The position numbers were made by a program, and so were the translations under genes. From Bacteroidales bacterium (GTDB taxonomy: Bacteria; Bacteroidota; Bacteroidia; Bacteroidales; UBA1402): a stretch of 64,000 bases of DNA. The stretch covers positions 182,212 to 246,211 of the forward strand of contig JAJFTH010000004.1 in the NCBI GenBank assembly GCA_021373135.1, written 5' to 3'. Under the pieces are notes generated by a model. The model saw only the letters and a list, made by a program, of their open reading frames with translations, was not told the DNA's origin and made no database searches. Shown here piece by piece: positions 1-9,592 of the stretch (positions within the stretch are counted from its first letter, which is position 1; each line of letters starts with the position of its first letter).

Positions 1-1
1 T

Positions 2-901
2 TGGGCCTTCAGATTTAAATTCTGGTTCTGGTTACCACTGCTTGCACTCATCCTTAACATTGGTTTTATCAAATCTGTTTACCAATTCCCGGTAAATGCA
101 AAAACAACGGATGCTATTGGTGATATTCCAGTTACAATCGGTACCTATAACGTTAACGGGTTCTGCTATGGCAGAAGATCTTTGACCGCAAGCATGATCT
201 CAGAATTCATGAAAGAAAAAGAAGTGGATATCCTATGTTTTCAGGAAGTAGACTTAGATTCGGTCTATACGCTTGACAGTCTCGCAAAGACCTTCCATTA
301 TCTTCCTTATAAGTCTTATGTCAAGTCTAAGGTCAAAGGCTTTAATTTGCTGCTTTTGAGTAAATACCCCATCTTAAGATCTTCCAGAATTCGATTCGGT
401 ATATCTGGCAATCAGGCGATGCGGGCAGATTTGCTTATCAAAAAAGACACCGTCAGAATCATTAATTTCCATTTGCAGACCACCAACTACAACCAGGCAA
501 AATTTCCACTTGTTCCTGAACATTGGATTTTCAATCTGTCAGATGAAGCAGAAAAGTCAATGGGCGTATATCGAGTCCTTAATGCCAATTTCAAAAAAAG
601 ACTCATACAAGCCAATTTCATCCATTCTATCATCAAAGAAACTCCATACCCCACTCTGGTGTGCGGTGACATGAACTCTAATCCGGCATCCCACACTTAT
701 CACCAAATAAAGGGACATGAATTGGAAGATGGTTTCATCACTTGCGGAAGTGGTTATGAATACACCATCAAAGGTTTAAAAAAGTTATACAGAATTGATT
801 ACATTTTTCACACCAAAGACTTCAGTGGAAAGAGTTACAAATCTTACCTATTGGATTATAGCGACCATAAAACTGTCATCATGAAGCTAATTATTAAATA
901 G
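2..901 (+). CDS. Endonuclease/exonuclease/phosphatase family protein, 5'-truncated by window edge
   Basis: The reading frame is open from base 2 to the TAG at 899-901, so the true start lies outside the window. A TTG at 182 is a possible internal start, but the family's first conserved segment (TIGTYNVNGF) is encoded upstream of it, which argues against that start. The visible part begins with a hydrophobic stretch (FWFWLPLLALILNIGF), probably a membrane anchor. It then shows the metal-dependent phosphoesterase motifs in order: Asn in YNVNGF, Glu in FQEVD, Asp/Asn in CGDMNSNP, and the terminal SDH. The family hydrolyses phosphodiester bonds in nucleic acids or phospholipids; membrane-anchored Bacteroidales members have no assigned substrate. 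It converges on the minus-strand OmpA gene with only 34 bp between them. Family call is firm; substrate unknown. Confidence 0.85.
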   Translation, partial: WAFRFKFWFWLPLLALILNIGFIKSVYQFPVNAKTTDAIGDIPVTIGTYNVNGFCYGRRSLTASMISEFMKEKEVDILCFQEVDLDSVYTLDSLAKTFHYLPYKSYVKSKVKGFNLLLLSKYPILRSSRIRFGISGNQAMRADLLIKKDTVRIINFHLQTTNYNQAKFPLVPEHWIFNLSDEAEKSMGVYRVLNANFKKRLIQANFIHSIIKETPYPTLVCGDMNSNPASHTYHQIKGHELEDGFITCGSGYEYTIKGLKKLYRIDYIFHTKDFSGKSYKSYLLDYSDHKTVIMKLIIK

Positions 902-909
902 TTGCCTAA

Positions 910-937
910 TATCCTGAGTTTGGGATAATGGTTTTTT
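910..937 (+). terminator. Weak hairpin plus T-run between convergent genes
   Basis: A short stem TATCC (910-914) pairs with GGATA (923-927) and is followed by a run of six T at 931-936. It lies 8 bp after the stop of the phosphoesterase gene. The stem has only five pairs, so the call is tentative. Confidence 0.3.
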
Positions 938-2888
938 AATATGAAAGGACTGTAAACTCAGTTCTGCGATTTTCCTGATGTTCTGCTTCAGTACATTCTA
1001 CTCCATTTGCACAACGATTAATAAGACGCGATTCACCGTATCCTTTAGCCACCATTCTATCCCGCGAAATACCCCTACTAACAAGATAATTAACAACAGA
1101 TTGAGCTCTATTCTGAGACAAATCCATATTATATTTATCTGTACCGCGACTATCAGTATGCGAGGCCAGTTCAATTTTTAGTGTTGGATTTTCATGCATC
1201 GTTCGAACCAATTCATTCAAAACCACTGCTGCATCTTCCCGAATATTATATTTGTCAAAATTATAAAAAATAGGATTCAACCTAAATGTTTTTCCTTTTT
1301 CCAATAACGGATCCAAATAAAGTGAAACATTCAATGTAGAGTTGACTGCATTATCTTCAAAATTAATGCTGGTGGTATCAGGATAGTAGCTGTTTTTTGT
1401 CCCTTGCAGTCTATATAAACCCGGCGTTTTTAGTTGAAACAGAAAAGCCCCGTTGGGTTTACTTACTTGTCTGGCAACAATTGTATTAATTGAATCATAA
1501 AGAGTGACAATTGCTTCCGGTAAAATTTCCCTGGTCTTCTTGTCATATACAATTCCGGCAATGGCCAGTATGGCTTTAGGTTTTATCAAGCTAAAAGAAT
1601 AGATGTCATCTCCACCTTTCCCGTTAACACGGTTGGAGGATAGATATCCACTTTGAGTGTTATCGTCAATAATAAAAGAAAAATCATCTCCAGGTGAATT
1701 GATCGGATATCTCATATTGACAGGTTTGTTCCATTGATTGCAGCTTCCTTTACTGCAAAAAATATCCAGTCCACCCATACCAGGATGTCCGTCTGATGAA
1801 AAATACAGTTCACCATTGGATCCAATGGTGGGAAATAGTTCATTACCTGACGTATTAATTTTATTCCCGGCATTTTGAATTCTGCCCCATTTACCATCAG
1901 GTTGAATCACTGAATACCAAATATCAGTCCCGCCCAAACCTCCTGCCATATCAGAAACAAAATACAAAACCTTTTCATCTTTACTCAGCACGGCGTGTCC
2001 TACAGAATATTTGTTCACATTATTATAGGCAAAGGATTCAGGGAGCAACCACTTACCAAAGATTCTTGCCTGCATATAAATTTCCATATTCTGAGTTTGA
2101 TATGTATTTCCTTTAACTACAGACAAACTACCTTTATTTCCTGAATGCGTGCGGGTAATAAAAAACATATCCCCAGTTTTATTCGTCGAAACCGGTCCTA
2201 CGTGATAGGAACCATTGTTGATTTCTGAATTTGCCAGTTTAGGTATATCCAGTGAATTATCAGAATGCCGTTCTGCCGTAAAAACTCGTAAAAAAGAGTT
2301 TCCCGTCCAACCGTATTTTTTTTTATTACTTTCTGTCAGGGGTTCTCTTGTAAAATAGACCTGATTATCACCCGACGGAAAAACGGAAAATTCAGACAAT
2401 ATGGTATTGACGCCTGCTTCATTTTTTATTTTATAATTTATTGGTTTGCTTATCCAAACTCTTGCAGAATCACAACCTGCTATACTTACCGCCACCCGTT
2501 TTCTGTCTCCTGTTTTTGTAGCATAGCGTTGAAACACTTTCTTCGCCTCCGGATAAGAAGCATTCGATTTTAATATTTCCCCATAGTTGACCAAATTTTC
2601 AGGACTGCTTTTGGGATCCGACACAATTCGGGCATACCAAATTTCGGCATCCTCGTATTTATTCATTTTCTTATAACACTCAGCCAGACGCTCCATATCT
2701 TTCAATTCAGGGGTGGAAGTGTCAGTGATTTTTTGAAGAATTTCTGCTGCTTTTGAGTACTGGAACCCATTAAACAGATTTTCAGCCTTAGCCCGCAAAT
2801 CGGATTGTCTATTTGCCAGCACTTGAGTGCTGATGATATTCATCAATAATGCCAAACCTATATATAATAATGTCGATTTTGATTTCAT
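936..2888 (-). CDS. OmpA-family T9SS-associated protein (PorE-like: TPR, PD40 propeller, CRD, OmpA)
   Basis: Domains in order: signal peptide (residues 1-26, ending QVLA), TPR-like helices (about 30-130), a PD40/WD40-like propeller (about 150-430, with repeated SSDG/SSNR-type blades), a carboxypeptidase-regulatory-like domain (about 440-530), and an OmpA C-terminal peptidoglycan-binding domain (about 540-650, with HTDSRG and LSQNRAQSV). This is the architecture of Porphyromonas PorE, which ties the T9SS outer-membrane machinery to peptidoglycan. I chose ATG at 2888; the longer frame starts at a TTG (2909) and lacks a better ribosome site. It follows a PorP/SprF gene by 28 bp and a CHU_C cargo gene beyond that, so the three form one minus-strand operon. 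It may be a paralog dedicated to this cargo rather than the core PorE. Confidence 0.88.
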   Translation of the reverse strand: MKSKSTLLYIGLALLMNIISTQVLANRQSDLRAKAENLFNGFQYSKAAEILQKITDTSTPELKDMERLAECYKKMNKYEDAEIWYARIVSDPKSSPENLVNYGEILKSNASYPEAKKVFQRYATKTGDRKRVAVSIAGCDSARVWISKPINYKIKNEAGVNTILSEFSVFPSGDNQVYFTREPLTESNKKKYGWTGNSFLRVFTAERHSDNSLDIPKLANSEINNGSYHVGPVSTNKTGDMFFITRTHSGNKGSLSVVKGNTYQTQNMEIYMQARIFGKWLLPESFAYNNVNKYSVGHAVLSKDEKVLYFVSDMAGGLGGTDIWYSVIQPDGKWGRIQNAGNKINTSGNELFPTIGSNGELYFSSDGHPGMGGLDIFCSKGSCNQWNKPVNMRYPINSPGDDFSFIIDDNTQSGYLSSNRVNGKGGDDIYSFSLIKPKAILAIAGIVYDKKTREILPEAIVTLYDSINTIVARQVSKPNGAFLFQLKTPGLYRLQGTKNSYYPDTTSINFEDNAVNSTLNVSLYLDPLLEKGKTFRLNPIFYNFDKYNIREDAAVVLNELVRTMHENPTLKIELASHTDSRGTDKYNMDLSQNRAQSVVNYLVSRGISRDRMVAKGYGESRLINRCANGVECTEAEHQENRRTEFTVLSY

Positions 2889-2916
2889 AATTCTATTTCT
2901 TACCACCAAACATCTT

Positions 2917-3930
2917 TTAAAAGAATCGCGGACTTAACACCCGTTGGTACTTTCTATTAAAAGTCCACCCCAATGTTAATTCATGTGTGCCGTTTTCCAC
3001 ACTATTCAATTTGCTAATGGTGCAGTCGTATGAATATCCAATACTTAAAGATTCAGTAACATGAAACTGGACAATACCGGAAACCGAATTTCTTTTACTC
3101 AGAGACGGTTCTTCTGCAAGGTTCATCTTTAAACTCGGCGCAGCAGTACGATAGGATCCACCAACCAAGAAATGATTCTCAAAAATGAATAAAGCATTCA
3201 AATCCCAACTGACAGGGCCTTTAAAATCACTTTTTATCAAGATACCCGGACGAAATTTAATATCTTTCGAAAGATCAAATATAGTTCCGGCTATCAGATA
3301 AGAATGGCGTTTACGCATTATGTTTTGGGTAGAATCTATATCCCAATTAAAGATAGAGTTGGATTCCTCACCAGACAACATATCCAATATTGAAAGACCA
3401 ATATACCATTTCGGACAATTATAATAAACACCGAAACGTATATCCGGAATATAATTATATTTATAATCTGATATCAATGCCGGATCATCCTCATTTACAG
3501 GCTCAAGTATTGTACCATCAATGCCATATTGAGTTACTCCGGCCGCCAAACCAAAGCAAAGCCGACGTGTATCGTCATTATTTATTTGCAAACGATAAGC
3601 ATAGTTGACATAAAGCGATGTGGCTGACTGGGCACCCAATTCATCTATTGTCAGTTGAAGCCCCAATCCTGTCTTTTTCGCAGCATTGTCTGTTACACCA
3701 TCAATAGATACCTGTGATGTTCGCGGAGCACCTGCCAATCCTATCCACTGCATTCTCTGCGTTGCCTGCAGGTACCATGCTTCTTTATACCCTGCATACG
3801 CAGGATTGACAGACAGAGTGTTGAATACATATTGTGTAAACTGAATATTCTGCTGAGCAACAGACTGAAGAATCAGACCGGTCAAACCTATAAAAATCAG
3901 GACTATTCTTTTTATAGCCTTATTTCTCAT
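2917..3930 (-). CDS. PorP/SprF-family T9SS membrane protein
   Basis: Starts with a classic signal peptide (MRNKAIKRIVLIFIGLTG, cleavage near SVAQQ). It is followed by the family's hallmark FTQYVFNTLSVNPAYAG and a beta-rich outer-membrane barrel ending in RFF, with terminal Phe as expected for a barrel. PorP/SprF proteins are needed for secretion or surface attachment of particular T9SS cargos, usually encoded next door. An in-frame ATG at 3957 overlaps the upstream stop (TAAATG) and could be used through translational coupling, but it would put nine hydrophobic residues ahead of a normal signal peptide, so 3930 is preferred. It lies between the CHU_C cargo gene and the PorE-like gene, the same order as in SprB/SprF-type modules. 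Confidence 0.9.
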   Translation of the reverse strand: MRNKAIKRIVLIFIGLTGLILQSVAQQNIQFTQYVFNTLSVNPAYAGYKEAWYLQATQRMQWIGLAGAPRTSQVSIDGVTDNAAKKTGLGLQLTIDELGAQSATSLYVNYAYRLQINNDDTRRLCFGLAAGVTQYGIDGTILEPVNEDDPALISDYKYNYIPDIRFGVYYNCPKWYIGLSILDMLSGEESNSIFNWDIDSTQNIMRKRHSYLIAGTIFDLSKDIKFRPGILIKSDFKGPVSWDLNALFIFENHFLVGGSYRTAAPSLKMNLAEEPSLSKRNSVSGIVQFHVTESLSIGYSYDCTISKLNSVENGTHELTLGWTFNRKYQRVLSPRFF

Positions 3931-3957
3931 ATATTTTAAAATAATTATCAAAATCAT

Positions 3958-6507
3958 TTACTTTTTCACCAAGACCCAGCCGTTATATGTACGCTCAACT
4001 TCATTTTCCTTTTTCAGAACCAGCAAGTAGTAGTAAGTTCCTCCGTTTAAACCGGATCCATCCCAATTATTACTATAAGCCGAATTATAGTAAACCTCAT
4101 TCCCCCAACGGTTGAAAATAGTTAACTTGGCATTTGAAAATGCACTCAGACCTACAATCTCAAAATAATCATTGATACCATCGCCATTAGGAGTAAAAAC
4201 ATTTGGTATAAAAAAATCACTATTGATCTCAACTATTGTCGGATCATCGTTCTTAATAGTGCTTCCTGAAATATCACTCACCTCGTCTCCATGCGGATCT
4301 TGTGCAGTTACAATTGCCGAATTGACGACCCTTCCTGAATCAACATCAGCCTTTGTCACAATATATGAACCATAATATGCCCAACTTTCTCCCGGATCCA
4401 GTATCCCATCATTGTTTACATCTCCACCGGAATAAGTAACCATATCAAGCAATTTATTATCCGCAACCTTTACATTTGATAAAGAAACATCACTTGTATT
4501 TAAAACAGTAAAAGAATAATTAATTACATCATTTAATTTATATAAAATCGTATCAGTAACAGCCTTTATTAAGAATATTTTAGGAACCAAATAGGTCAAG
4601 ACAACATCATCGTAAGTCATACATGATCCGTTTGAAATTGTCCAGCGAAGTGTGGCAATACTATCCGGAGATAAGGTAACTGTTGAGTTATATTTATTCC
4701 TGTATGAAACCGATGCGCTCCCACTGACAACGCTCCAAATTCCGATATTTGTGTTGGGATTATTCCCTTCAAGCGTAAACGAGCCACTGCTGTATGATGT
4801 TTGATCAACACCTGCATATGCTACAGGCAACACTTTCAAAACTAGAGGGCTTCCTACATTGTTCACACCATCAATATCAAAATCGTTCGTAACATACACT
4901 CTGTTTACCCATTCTGTATTTGTTGTAGTGCCGTCCGGTTTAATTATAATATTAATGTCCGGATAACTTCCACCAGCCAAAAGTGCATCATTTCGGGTAA
5001 ATGTGTAAATATTACTTGATTTTGAAACATTCCACCCCTGACCAGATACACTTTCTCCTTTAAGACCTGAAGGAACTGTATCTTTAACAGTCACCAAACT
5101 TCCTATTGCACCGGAACTAAATCCGATATTCCTTACTTTAAGCGTTAATGTACTGCCCTTGACAGTATCTAAGCAAGACTCATCAAGTGTTTGCCTGATT
5201 ATATAATCAGGCACCATAACATTCGTTGAGACAGTTGCAGTATCGTTTGTTGCATCTTGATCTATAACTCCGGATGAACCAACTTTAATAATCGCTGTAT
5301 TATTTATCACACCACCAGCCGGGTATGCATTTATTTTCCCCTTAATCGTGAAGCTGGCACGTGAAGACGCATCCAAAGAAACGATGACATTTGATAAATT
5401 AGTTTTTGAATAGCCAGTCGCTGTATTCAAACTATTACCATCATTATCAAAAGATACACTTTCTATCAAGAATTCAGGAGGCAACTGACTCAGCGGATCA
5501 TTGAATATCAATCCGGATACCGCTTTATCCACTTGATTATAAAGATCAATAGTATATGTCAGTTCATCCCCGACTTTTGCAACAATTTTATCTACCTGTT
5601 TTGTCACACGAACACCGCCAGGAGTTGTTATATATAAATTACGAACTTCGTGAAAGTTTACACCTTCGCCGGTAGAAGCTGCAAAGCCCAGCTTGAGTAA
5701 TGCAGGAGGAGCAGATGGTAACTCATAAGGACCAAAAACAGTTATGAACGCACCTTCCTTAGCTATTTTTGTTTTGACCTTTATTGAATATTTAATATTT
5801 GGAGAATCAGTAATCGGCAAAAGCTCAATTTGGAATCTCCTGTAATAAATATTATCTGAAGGTCTGGAAGTCGAAATCCCATATTGTAGAGAAAAATTCA
5901 AATCTGAATTTCCTGTAAGCCACGCATAATTGGTCGATGCCGGGCCTCTCACACCTATCGTATTTGGCTTAAACCCTGTACCCCCAATCCGTCCTTCGTT
6001 TGCATTACTAAAATTCCCGAATTCATCAATGCCAAGCCCGAAATAGCCTCCGGAAAGTCCCGGATATGATTTGTCACCCAATATATACTGAGCATATCCC
6101 AATGAACCACCAAAAGCACCAATATGAAAGGGTTCAGATGTTGCATCAAATAAAAAAACAGAAAAACCGTCAGCTCCCCCATAACCGACACCAACATTCG
6201 AACGCCAGGTTTTAAATTCAAGATCAATCAATACACCTAAACCCGAAGGGAAGGATTGATTTACAATGGCATATCCTTTTTTATAATTATTATCCTTTGT
6301 TAAACGAAGCCAACCCTCTCCGGAAGGATCATCAATTCCGGATGTCAAATAAGCAGAAGGATCACCTCCCAATGTGACACTCGAAATTTTCTCATCTTTA
6401 AATGTTTCAGTAATATTGAAACCCTGAGCCCGTAAAGAAGATACTGAAAAGAAAAAACAAATTAAGCACAGAAAACGGAACAAATTAATTACGATTTTTT
6501 TATACAT
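3958..6507 (-). CDS. T9SS type B sorting-domain surface protein with lectin-like N-terminus
   Basis: 849 residues. A signal peptide (1-28, ending LRAQ) is followed by an L-type-lectin-like beta-sandwich (about 30-290: GVGYGGADGFSVFLFD, LGIDEFGN, then a closing strand LGFAASTGEGVNFHEV). Next come DUF11-like repeats (about 300-430 and 640-745) with a calcium-loop-like DVNNDGILDPGE. The protein ends in a CHU_C/gliding-motility C-terminal domain (NVFTPNGDGINDYFEI, IFNRWGNEVYY, about 765-849). CHU_C marks type B T9SS cargo exported across the outer membrane, often with a neighbouring PorP/SprF protein, which is exactly what follows. Likely a surface adhesin or carbohydrate-binding protein; the ligand is unknown. 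An exact -7 box (TATATTTG) lies about 95 bp upstream on the minus strand. Confidence 0.87.
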   Translation of the reverse strand: MYKKIVINLFRFLCLICFFFSVSSLRAQGFNITETFKDEKISSVTLGGDPSAYLTSGIDDPSGEGWLRLTKDNNYKKGYAIVNQSFPSGLGVLIDLEFKTWRSNVGVGYGGADGFSVFLFDATSEPFHIGAFGGSLGYAQYILGDKSYPGLSGGYFGLGIDEFGNFSNANEGRIGGTGFKPNTIGVRGPASTNYAWLTGNSDLNFSLQYGISTSRPSDNIYYRRFQIELLPITDSPNIKYSIKVKTKIAKEGAFITVFGPYELPSAPPALLKLGFAASTGEGVNFHEVRNLYITTPGGVRVTKQVDKIVAKVGDELTYTIDLYNQVDKAVSGLIFNDPLSQLPPEFLIESVSFDNDGNSLNTATGYSKTNLSNVIVSLDASSRASFTIKGKINAYPAGGVINNTAIIKVGSSGVIDQDATNDTATVSTNVMVPDYIIRQTLDESCLDTVKGSTLTLKVRNIGFSSGAIGSLVTVKDTVPSGLKGESVSGQGWNVSKSSNIYTFTRNDALLAGGSYPDINIIIKPDGTTTNTEWVNRVYVTNDFDIDGVNNVGSPLVLKVLPVAYAGVDQTSYSSGSFTLEGNNPNTNIGIWSVVSGSASVSYRNKYNSTVTLSPDSIATLRWTISNGSCMTYDDVVLTYLVPKIFLIKAVTDTILYKLNDVINYSFTVLNTSDVSLSNVKVADNKLLDMVTYSGGDVNNDGILDPGESWAYYGSYIVTKADVDSGRVVNSAIVTAQDPHGDEVSDISGSTIKNDDPTIVEINSDFFIPNVFTPNGDGINDYFEIVGLSAFSNAKLTIFNRWGNEVYYNSAYSNNWDGSGLNGGTYYYLLVLKKENEVERTYNGWVLVKK

Positions 6508-6919
6508 AAAAATGATTACAGGACTATTAATCTTAAAAACATATTAATTAGCAATCAACAGCGATGATACATCAAGTAACAACCTAACTACTTATAAGCG
6601 ACAAATATAAGAAAAGTATTGAAACTTTAAAGCTATTAAAATATAGAAAAGAACGGATATTCACAATTTAACAAAAATTCCGACATGTAAAATCACATCG
6701 TTGTCCGGTAAGACCGGGATTTAAGTTAAAAAGCCAAACTTTGTACAGACAGATACTATCGTCTTTTCGAAAGAAAATCCAAATTTCTGTTATCCAGACT
6801 TAGGTTTTGCAGAGATGCAACACATTCTAATTTCAAATTCAAGTAAATTTAGCTATTTTTGGATTCTGATAATGGACTTTGGATTAAACTTAAGAAACAA
6901 AACAGCACAGCCAAAAAAG
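6508..6919. other. Divergent intergenic region
   Basis: 412 bp between the T9SS module (minus) and the Wzx-like gene (plus). AT-rich. Apart from the minus-strand -7 box at 6602-6609 and optional upstream starts for the flippase gene (ATG at 6815 and 6872), I see no gene, RNA or repeat. Confidence 0.5.
6602..6609 (-). promoter_or_regulatory. Bacteroidota -7 box upstream of the T9SS module
   Basis: The minus strand reads TATATTTG, an exact match to the TAnnTTTG consensus, about 95 bp before the start at 6507. No good TTTG -33 element is seen at the usual spacing, so this is a moderate call. Confidence 0.4.
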
Positions 6920-8413
6920 ATGACAGATAATCAATCTTCCTATCGGCAGATATTTAAAGCAACCTCACTCTTCGGTGGAGTCCAAGTCGTCGGCATCCTC
7001 ATTTCCGTAATCCGTTCTAAATTTGTTGCTGTATTTTTAGGAACAACCGGAGTTGGCATTTTGAGTTTATTTCAATCCACTACAAATCTAATCGGAACAT
7101 TAACCTCTTTGGGAATTGATACGAGTGCCGTTCGAGATATATCTGAAGCAAATGGAACAAATGATACAAAACGTATAGCTCGGGTCATTACAATCTTCCG
7201 TCGCTGGATCTGGGTAACCGGTTTATTGGGAACAGTACTTACCTTTTGCATGGCTCCGTTACTTAGCAAATGGACCTTTGGAAACCGGGAATATACGATG
7301 GCTTTTATTTGGCTATCAAGTACGTTTTTATTAGGATCTCTTAGTACAGGGCAAATCACGTTGTTGCATGGCCTTCAGAAATTGAAACAAATGGCCAAAG
7401 CGAACATTGCAGGAGCGGTCTTTGGTCTCCTCTTTTCCATTCCTCTATACTACAAGTACGGAATTAAAGGAATTGTTCCTACAATGATCTTAACAACATT
7501 GACAGCCTTAATTATCTCCTGGAGATATTCACATAATATCAAAATTGAGAAAGCTACTATCAGCCTAAAAGAAACTCTATCTGGCGGATTGGGCATGGTG
7601 AAGCTGGGTATCTTAATAACCTTGAGTAGTTCTATCAATTTGTTGGTATCTTATCTGGTTAACATTTTTATAAGCCGAACCGGTAATTTAGGGGATGTGG
7701 GGCTTTATCAAGCAGGATGGAACATCACAAACAAATACGTGGGATTGGTTTTTACAGCCATGGTCGTAGACTATTTCCCCCGCTTATCAAAAATCAATAA
7801 CGATAATCTCAAAGTAAGCGAAGTTGTGAATCAGCAATCCGAGATTGCGATTCTCATTTTATCACCCATTCTTATTTTGTTACTTTCAACCACGCCAATA
7901 GTAATCAGCATCCTGTACACGAAAGAATTCCTACCAGTCGTTACCTTTATAGAATGGGTCGTACTTGGTATTCTGTTTAGAGCATTGGCATGGACTCTTG
8001 GATTTATTCCATTGGCCAAAGGTGATGCCAAGCTATATTTTTGGAAAGAATTCTTAAGCAGCATGATTATTTTAACAAGTAACCTTGCAGGATACTACTT
8101 AGGAGGCTTGGAGGGGCTTGGTATCTCTTTTGCCTTGAGCAACTTTCTTATATTCTTTTTTATGCAGTGGATATGTCGTCACAAGTACGATTTCCATTTT
8201 AGTTATGAATTCCGTAAAATCTTCATTTTTCATTTCCTTCTATGTCTCTTGGCTTTCCTAATCACCTATAGGTTAGGATTTCCATGGGCTTATGCATCAG
8301 GAGCAATTTTTTTCCTGATTATTGGATGGCATTCATGGAAGACATTGGATAATAAAATAAACTTGAAGCAATTGATGATAGATATTTTGAAAAAAAAGAA
8401 AAATAACAAATAG
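6920..8413 (+). CDS. Wzx-like lipid-linked oligosaccharide flippase (MOP superfamily)
   Basis: A polytopic membrane protein with about 12-14 hydrophobic segments. It begins YRQIFKATSLFGGVQVVGIL, the usual N-terminus of Bacteroidota O-antigen translocases. It would flip undecaprenyl-pyrophosphate-linked repeat units across the inner membrane before Wzy polymerisation; a Wzy-like gene lies at 27337-28800. Start: ATG at 6920 places the first residues (MTDNQSSYRQIF) directly before the first conserved helix. In-frame ATGs at 6815 and 6872 would add up to 35 unconserved residues and are less likely. It opens the plus-strand part of the polysaccharide island and is followed 39 bp later by a fucosyltransferase gene. 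Confidence 0.85.
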   Translation: MTDNQSSYRQIFKATSLFGGVQVVGILISVIRSKFVAVFLGTTGVGILSLFQSTTNLIGTLTSLGIDTSAVRDISEANGTNDTKRIARVITIFRRWIWVTGLLGTVLTFCMAPLLSKWTFGNREYTMAFIWLSSTFLLGSLSTGQITLLHGLQKLKQMAKANIAGAVFGLLFSIPLYYKYGIKGIVPTMILTTLTALIISWRYSHNIKIEKATISLKETLSGGLGMVKLGILITLSSSINLLVSYLVNIFISRTGNLGDVGLYQAGWNITNKYVGLVFTAMVVDYFPRLSKINNDNLKVSEVVNQQSEIAILILSPILILLLSTTPIVISILYTKEFLPVVTFIEWVVLGILFRALAWTLGFIPLAKGDAKLYFWKEFLSSMIILTSNLAGYYLGGLEGLGISFALSNFLIFFFMQWICRHKYDFHFSYEFRKIFIFHFLLCLLAFLITYRLGFPWAYASGAIFFLIIGWHSWKTLDNKINLKQLMIDILKKKKNNK

Positions 8414-8452
8414 CTGATTTTATTTTTATACTATAGTAATACTTAAAAACAT

Positions 8453-9355
8453 ATGATATACGTATTATTGAAGGGGCGAATAGGCAATAATTTATTTCAA
8501 ATTGCCGCAGGAGCAAGCCTGGCCGCCGAACACAACACAAACTTTTACGTTTATACCGGAGAATATCATACACCTTATCCGGAAAATTTTACGTTGGCTG
8601 ACTATCTGAAACAATTCGAAAAAAATATCCTTAGAAACATTATAATAATTCATGAAAAGCCGACATATACATTTCTTTATCAGGAAAAAGACTTTTCCTA
8701 TGAAAAAATCGAATATGTGGACAATATGATGATAGACGGTTTCTTCCAATCCGAAAAATATTTCAATCCAGATATTATTCGCAAATTGTTTGCAATTGAT
8801 GCGGAGACCAAGTTCTATATCGAAAAAAAATATAACAATATTTTTCAGAATGAAATAACAAGCATCAATATACGTCGTGGAGATTATCTTTTTTCTGTTG
8901 ACAATCACCCTATCTGCACAATAAAGTACTTCAAAAAAGCCATAAAACTGATAGGAGAAAACAAAAAATTTCTAATAATTAGTGACGACATTGATTGGTG
9001 TAAAAAAAAATTCCAGGGAGAGAATTTCATTTTTCCTGATAAGGAACCTCCAGTTATTGAACTCTATCTACAAACATTTTGTACAAACAACATCATCAGC
9101 AACAGTACATTCAGTTGGTGGGCAAGTTGGCTAAACCCCAACCCTGATAAGATTGTAATATGTCCTGATCCTTGGTTTGGTGTTGCTTTGCAAAATAAGA
9201 GTACAAAAGATTTACTGCCGGAAAAATGGATTAAAATAAAAAATAAGATGCCAATTCATCTTTCCGTTTACGGATATTATTTATGGTGGAAGAAACGGAT
9301 TGAATATTATATCAGAACAAAAATAAACACTCATAATAAAGACCTTATTATATAA
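8453..9355 (+). CDS. GT11-family (alpha-1,2-fucosyltransferase-like) glycosyltransferase
   Basis: 300 residues, normal for GT11. Family signatures are the N-terminal GRIGNNLFQIAAG, the donor-binding motif NIRRGDYL (residues 139-146; canonical HxRRGDY, here Asn replaces His), a middle block FLIISDDIDWC, and the C-terminal SNSTFSWWASWL. GT11 enzymes move L-fucose from GDP-fucose to the 2-hydroxyl of galactose; some bacterial relatives use other sugars. No GDP-fucose synthesis genes are in the window, so the donor would come from elsewhere. Its stop is two bases from the ATG of a broken glycosyltransferase remnant, suggesting a former operon. Confidence 0.88.
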   Translation: MIYVLLKGRIGNNLFQIAAGASLAAEHNTNFYVYTGEYHTPYPENFTLADYLKQFEKNILRNIIIIHEKPTYTFLYQEKDFSYEKIEYVDNMMIDGFFQSEKYFNPDIIRKLFAIDAETKFYIEKKYNNIFQNEITSINIRRGDYLFSVDNHPICTIKYFKKAIKLIGENKKFLIISDDIDWCKKKFQGENFIFPDKEPPVIELYLQTFCTNNIISNSTFSWWASWLNPNPDKIVICPDPWFGVALQNKSTKDLLPEKWIKIKNKMPIHLSVYGYYLWWKKRIEYYIRTKINTHNKDLII

Positions 9356-9357
9356 TA

Positions 9358-9534
9358 ATGAATATCTTATACGACTACCAGACATTCAGGAACCGATTCG
9401 GAGGTATAGTACGATATCATTACGACAACAAGTATGACATTTTTCATCCAACCTATTACAGTCTCTATATCATAAAATTCAATAAATTCAGATTTAAACT
9501 CTACTACAAAGATTTCGGTTTGTTGATATTATAA
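9358..9534 (+). pseudogene. Remnant of a GT4-type glycosyltransferase (58 codons)
   Basis: A short frame starts two bases after the fucosyltransferase stop. Its product begins MNILYDYQTFRNRFGGIVRY, the usual start of a family of Bacteroidota GT4 enzymes. It then jumps directly to YDIFHPTYY, a motif that normally sits roughly 80-100 residues later, and ends shortly after. An in-frame internal deletion plus loss of the C-terminal nucleotide-sugar domain explains it. No catalytic region remains, so it is not an active enzyme. The reading is from motif memory, without alignment. Confidence 0.65.
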
Positions 9535-9592
9535 AAATTTTCTGAAAACAAAAAAAAATGACCAGCGGTATTTATTTCTGAAAACCTTTGAA

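Noticed and set aside
182..901. Taking TTG at 182 as the start of the phosphoesterase gene
   Set aside because: The frame is open to the window edge and the conserved YNVNGF block lies upstream of 182.
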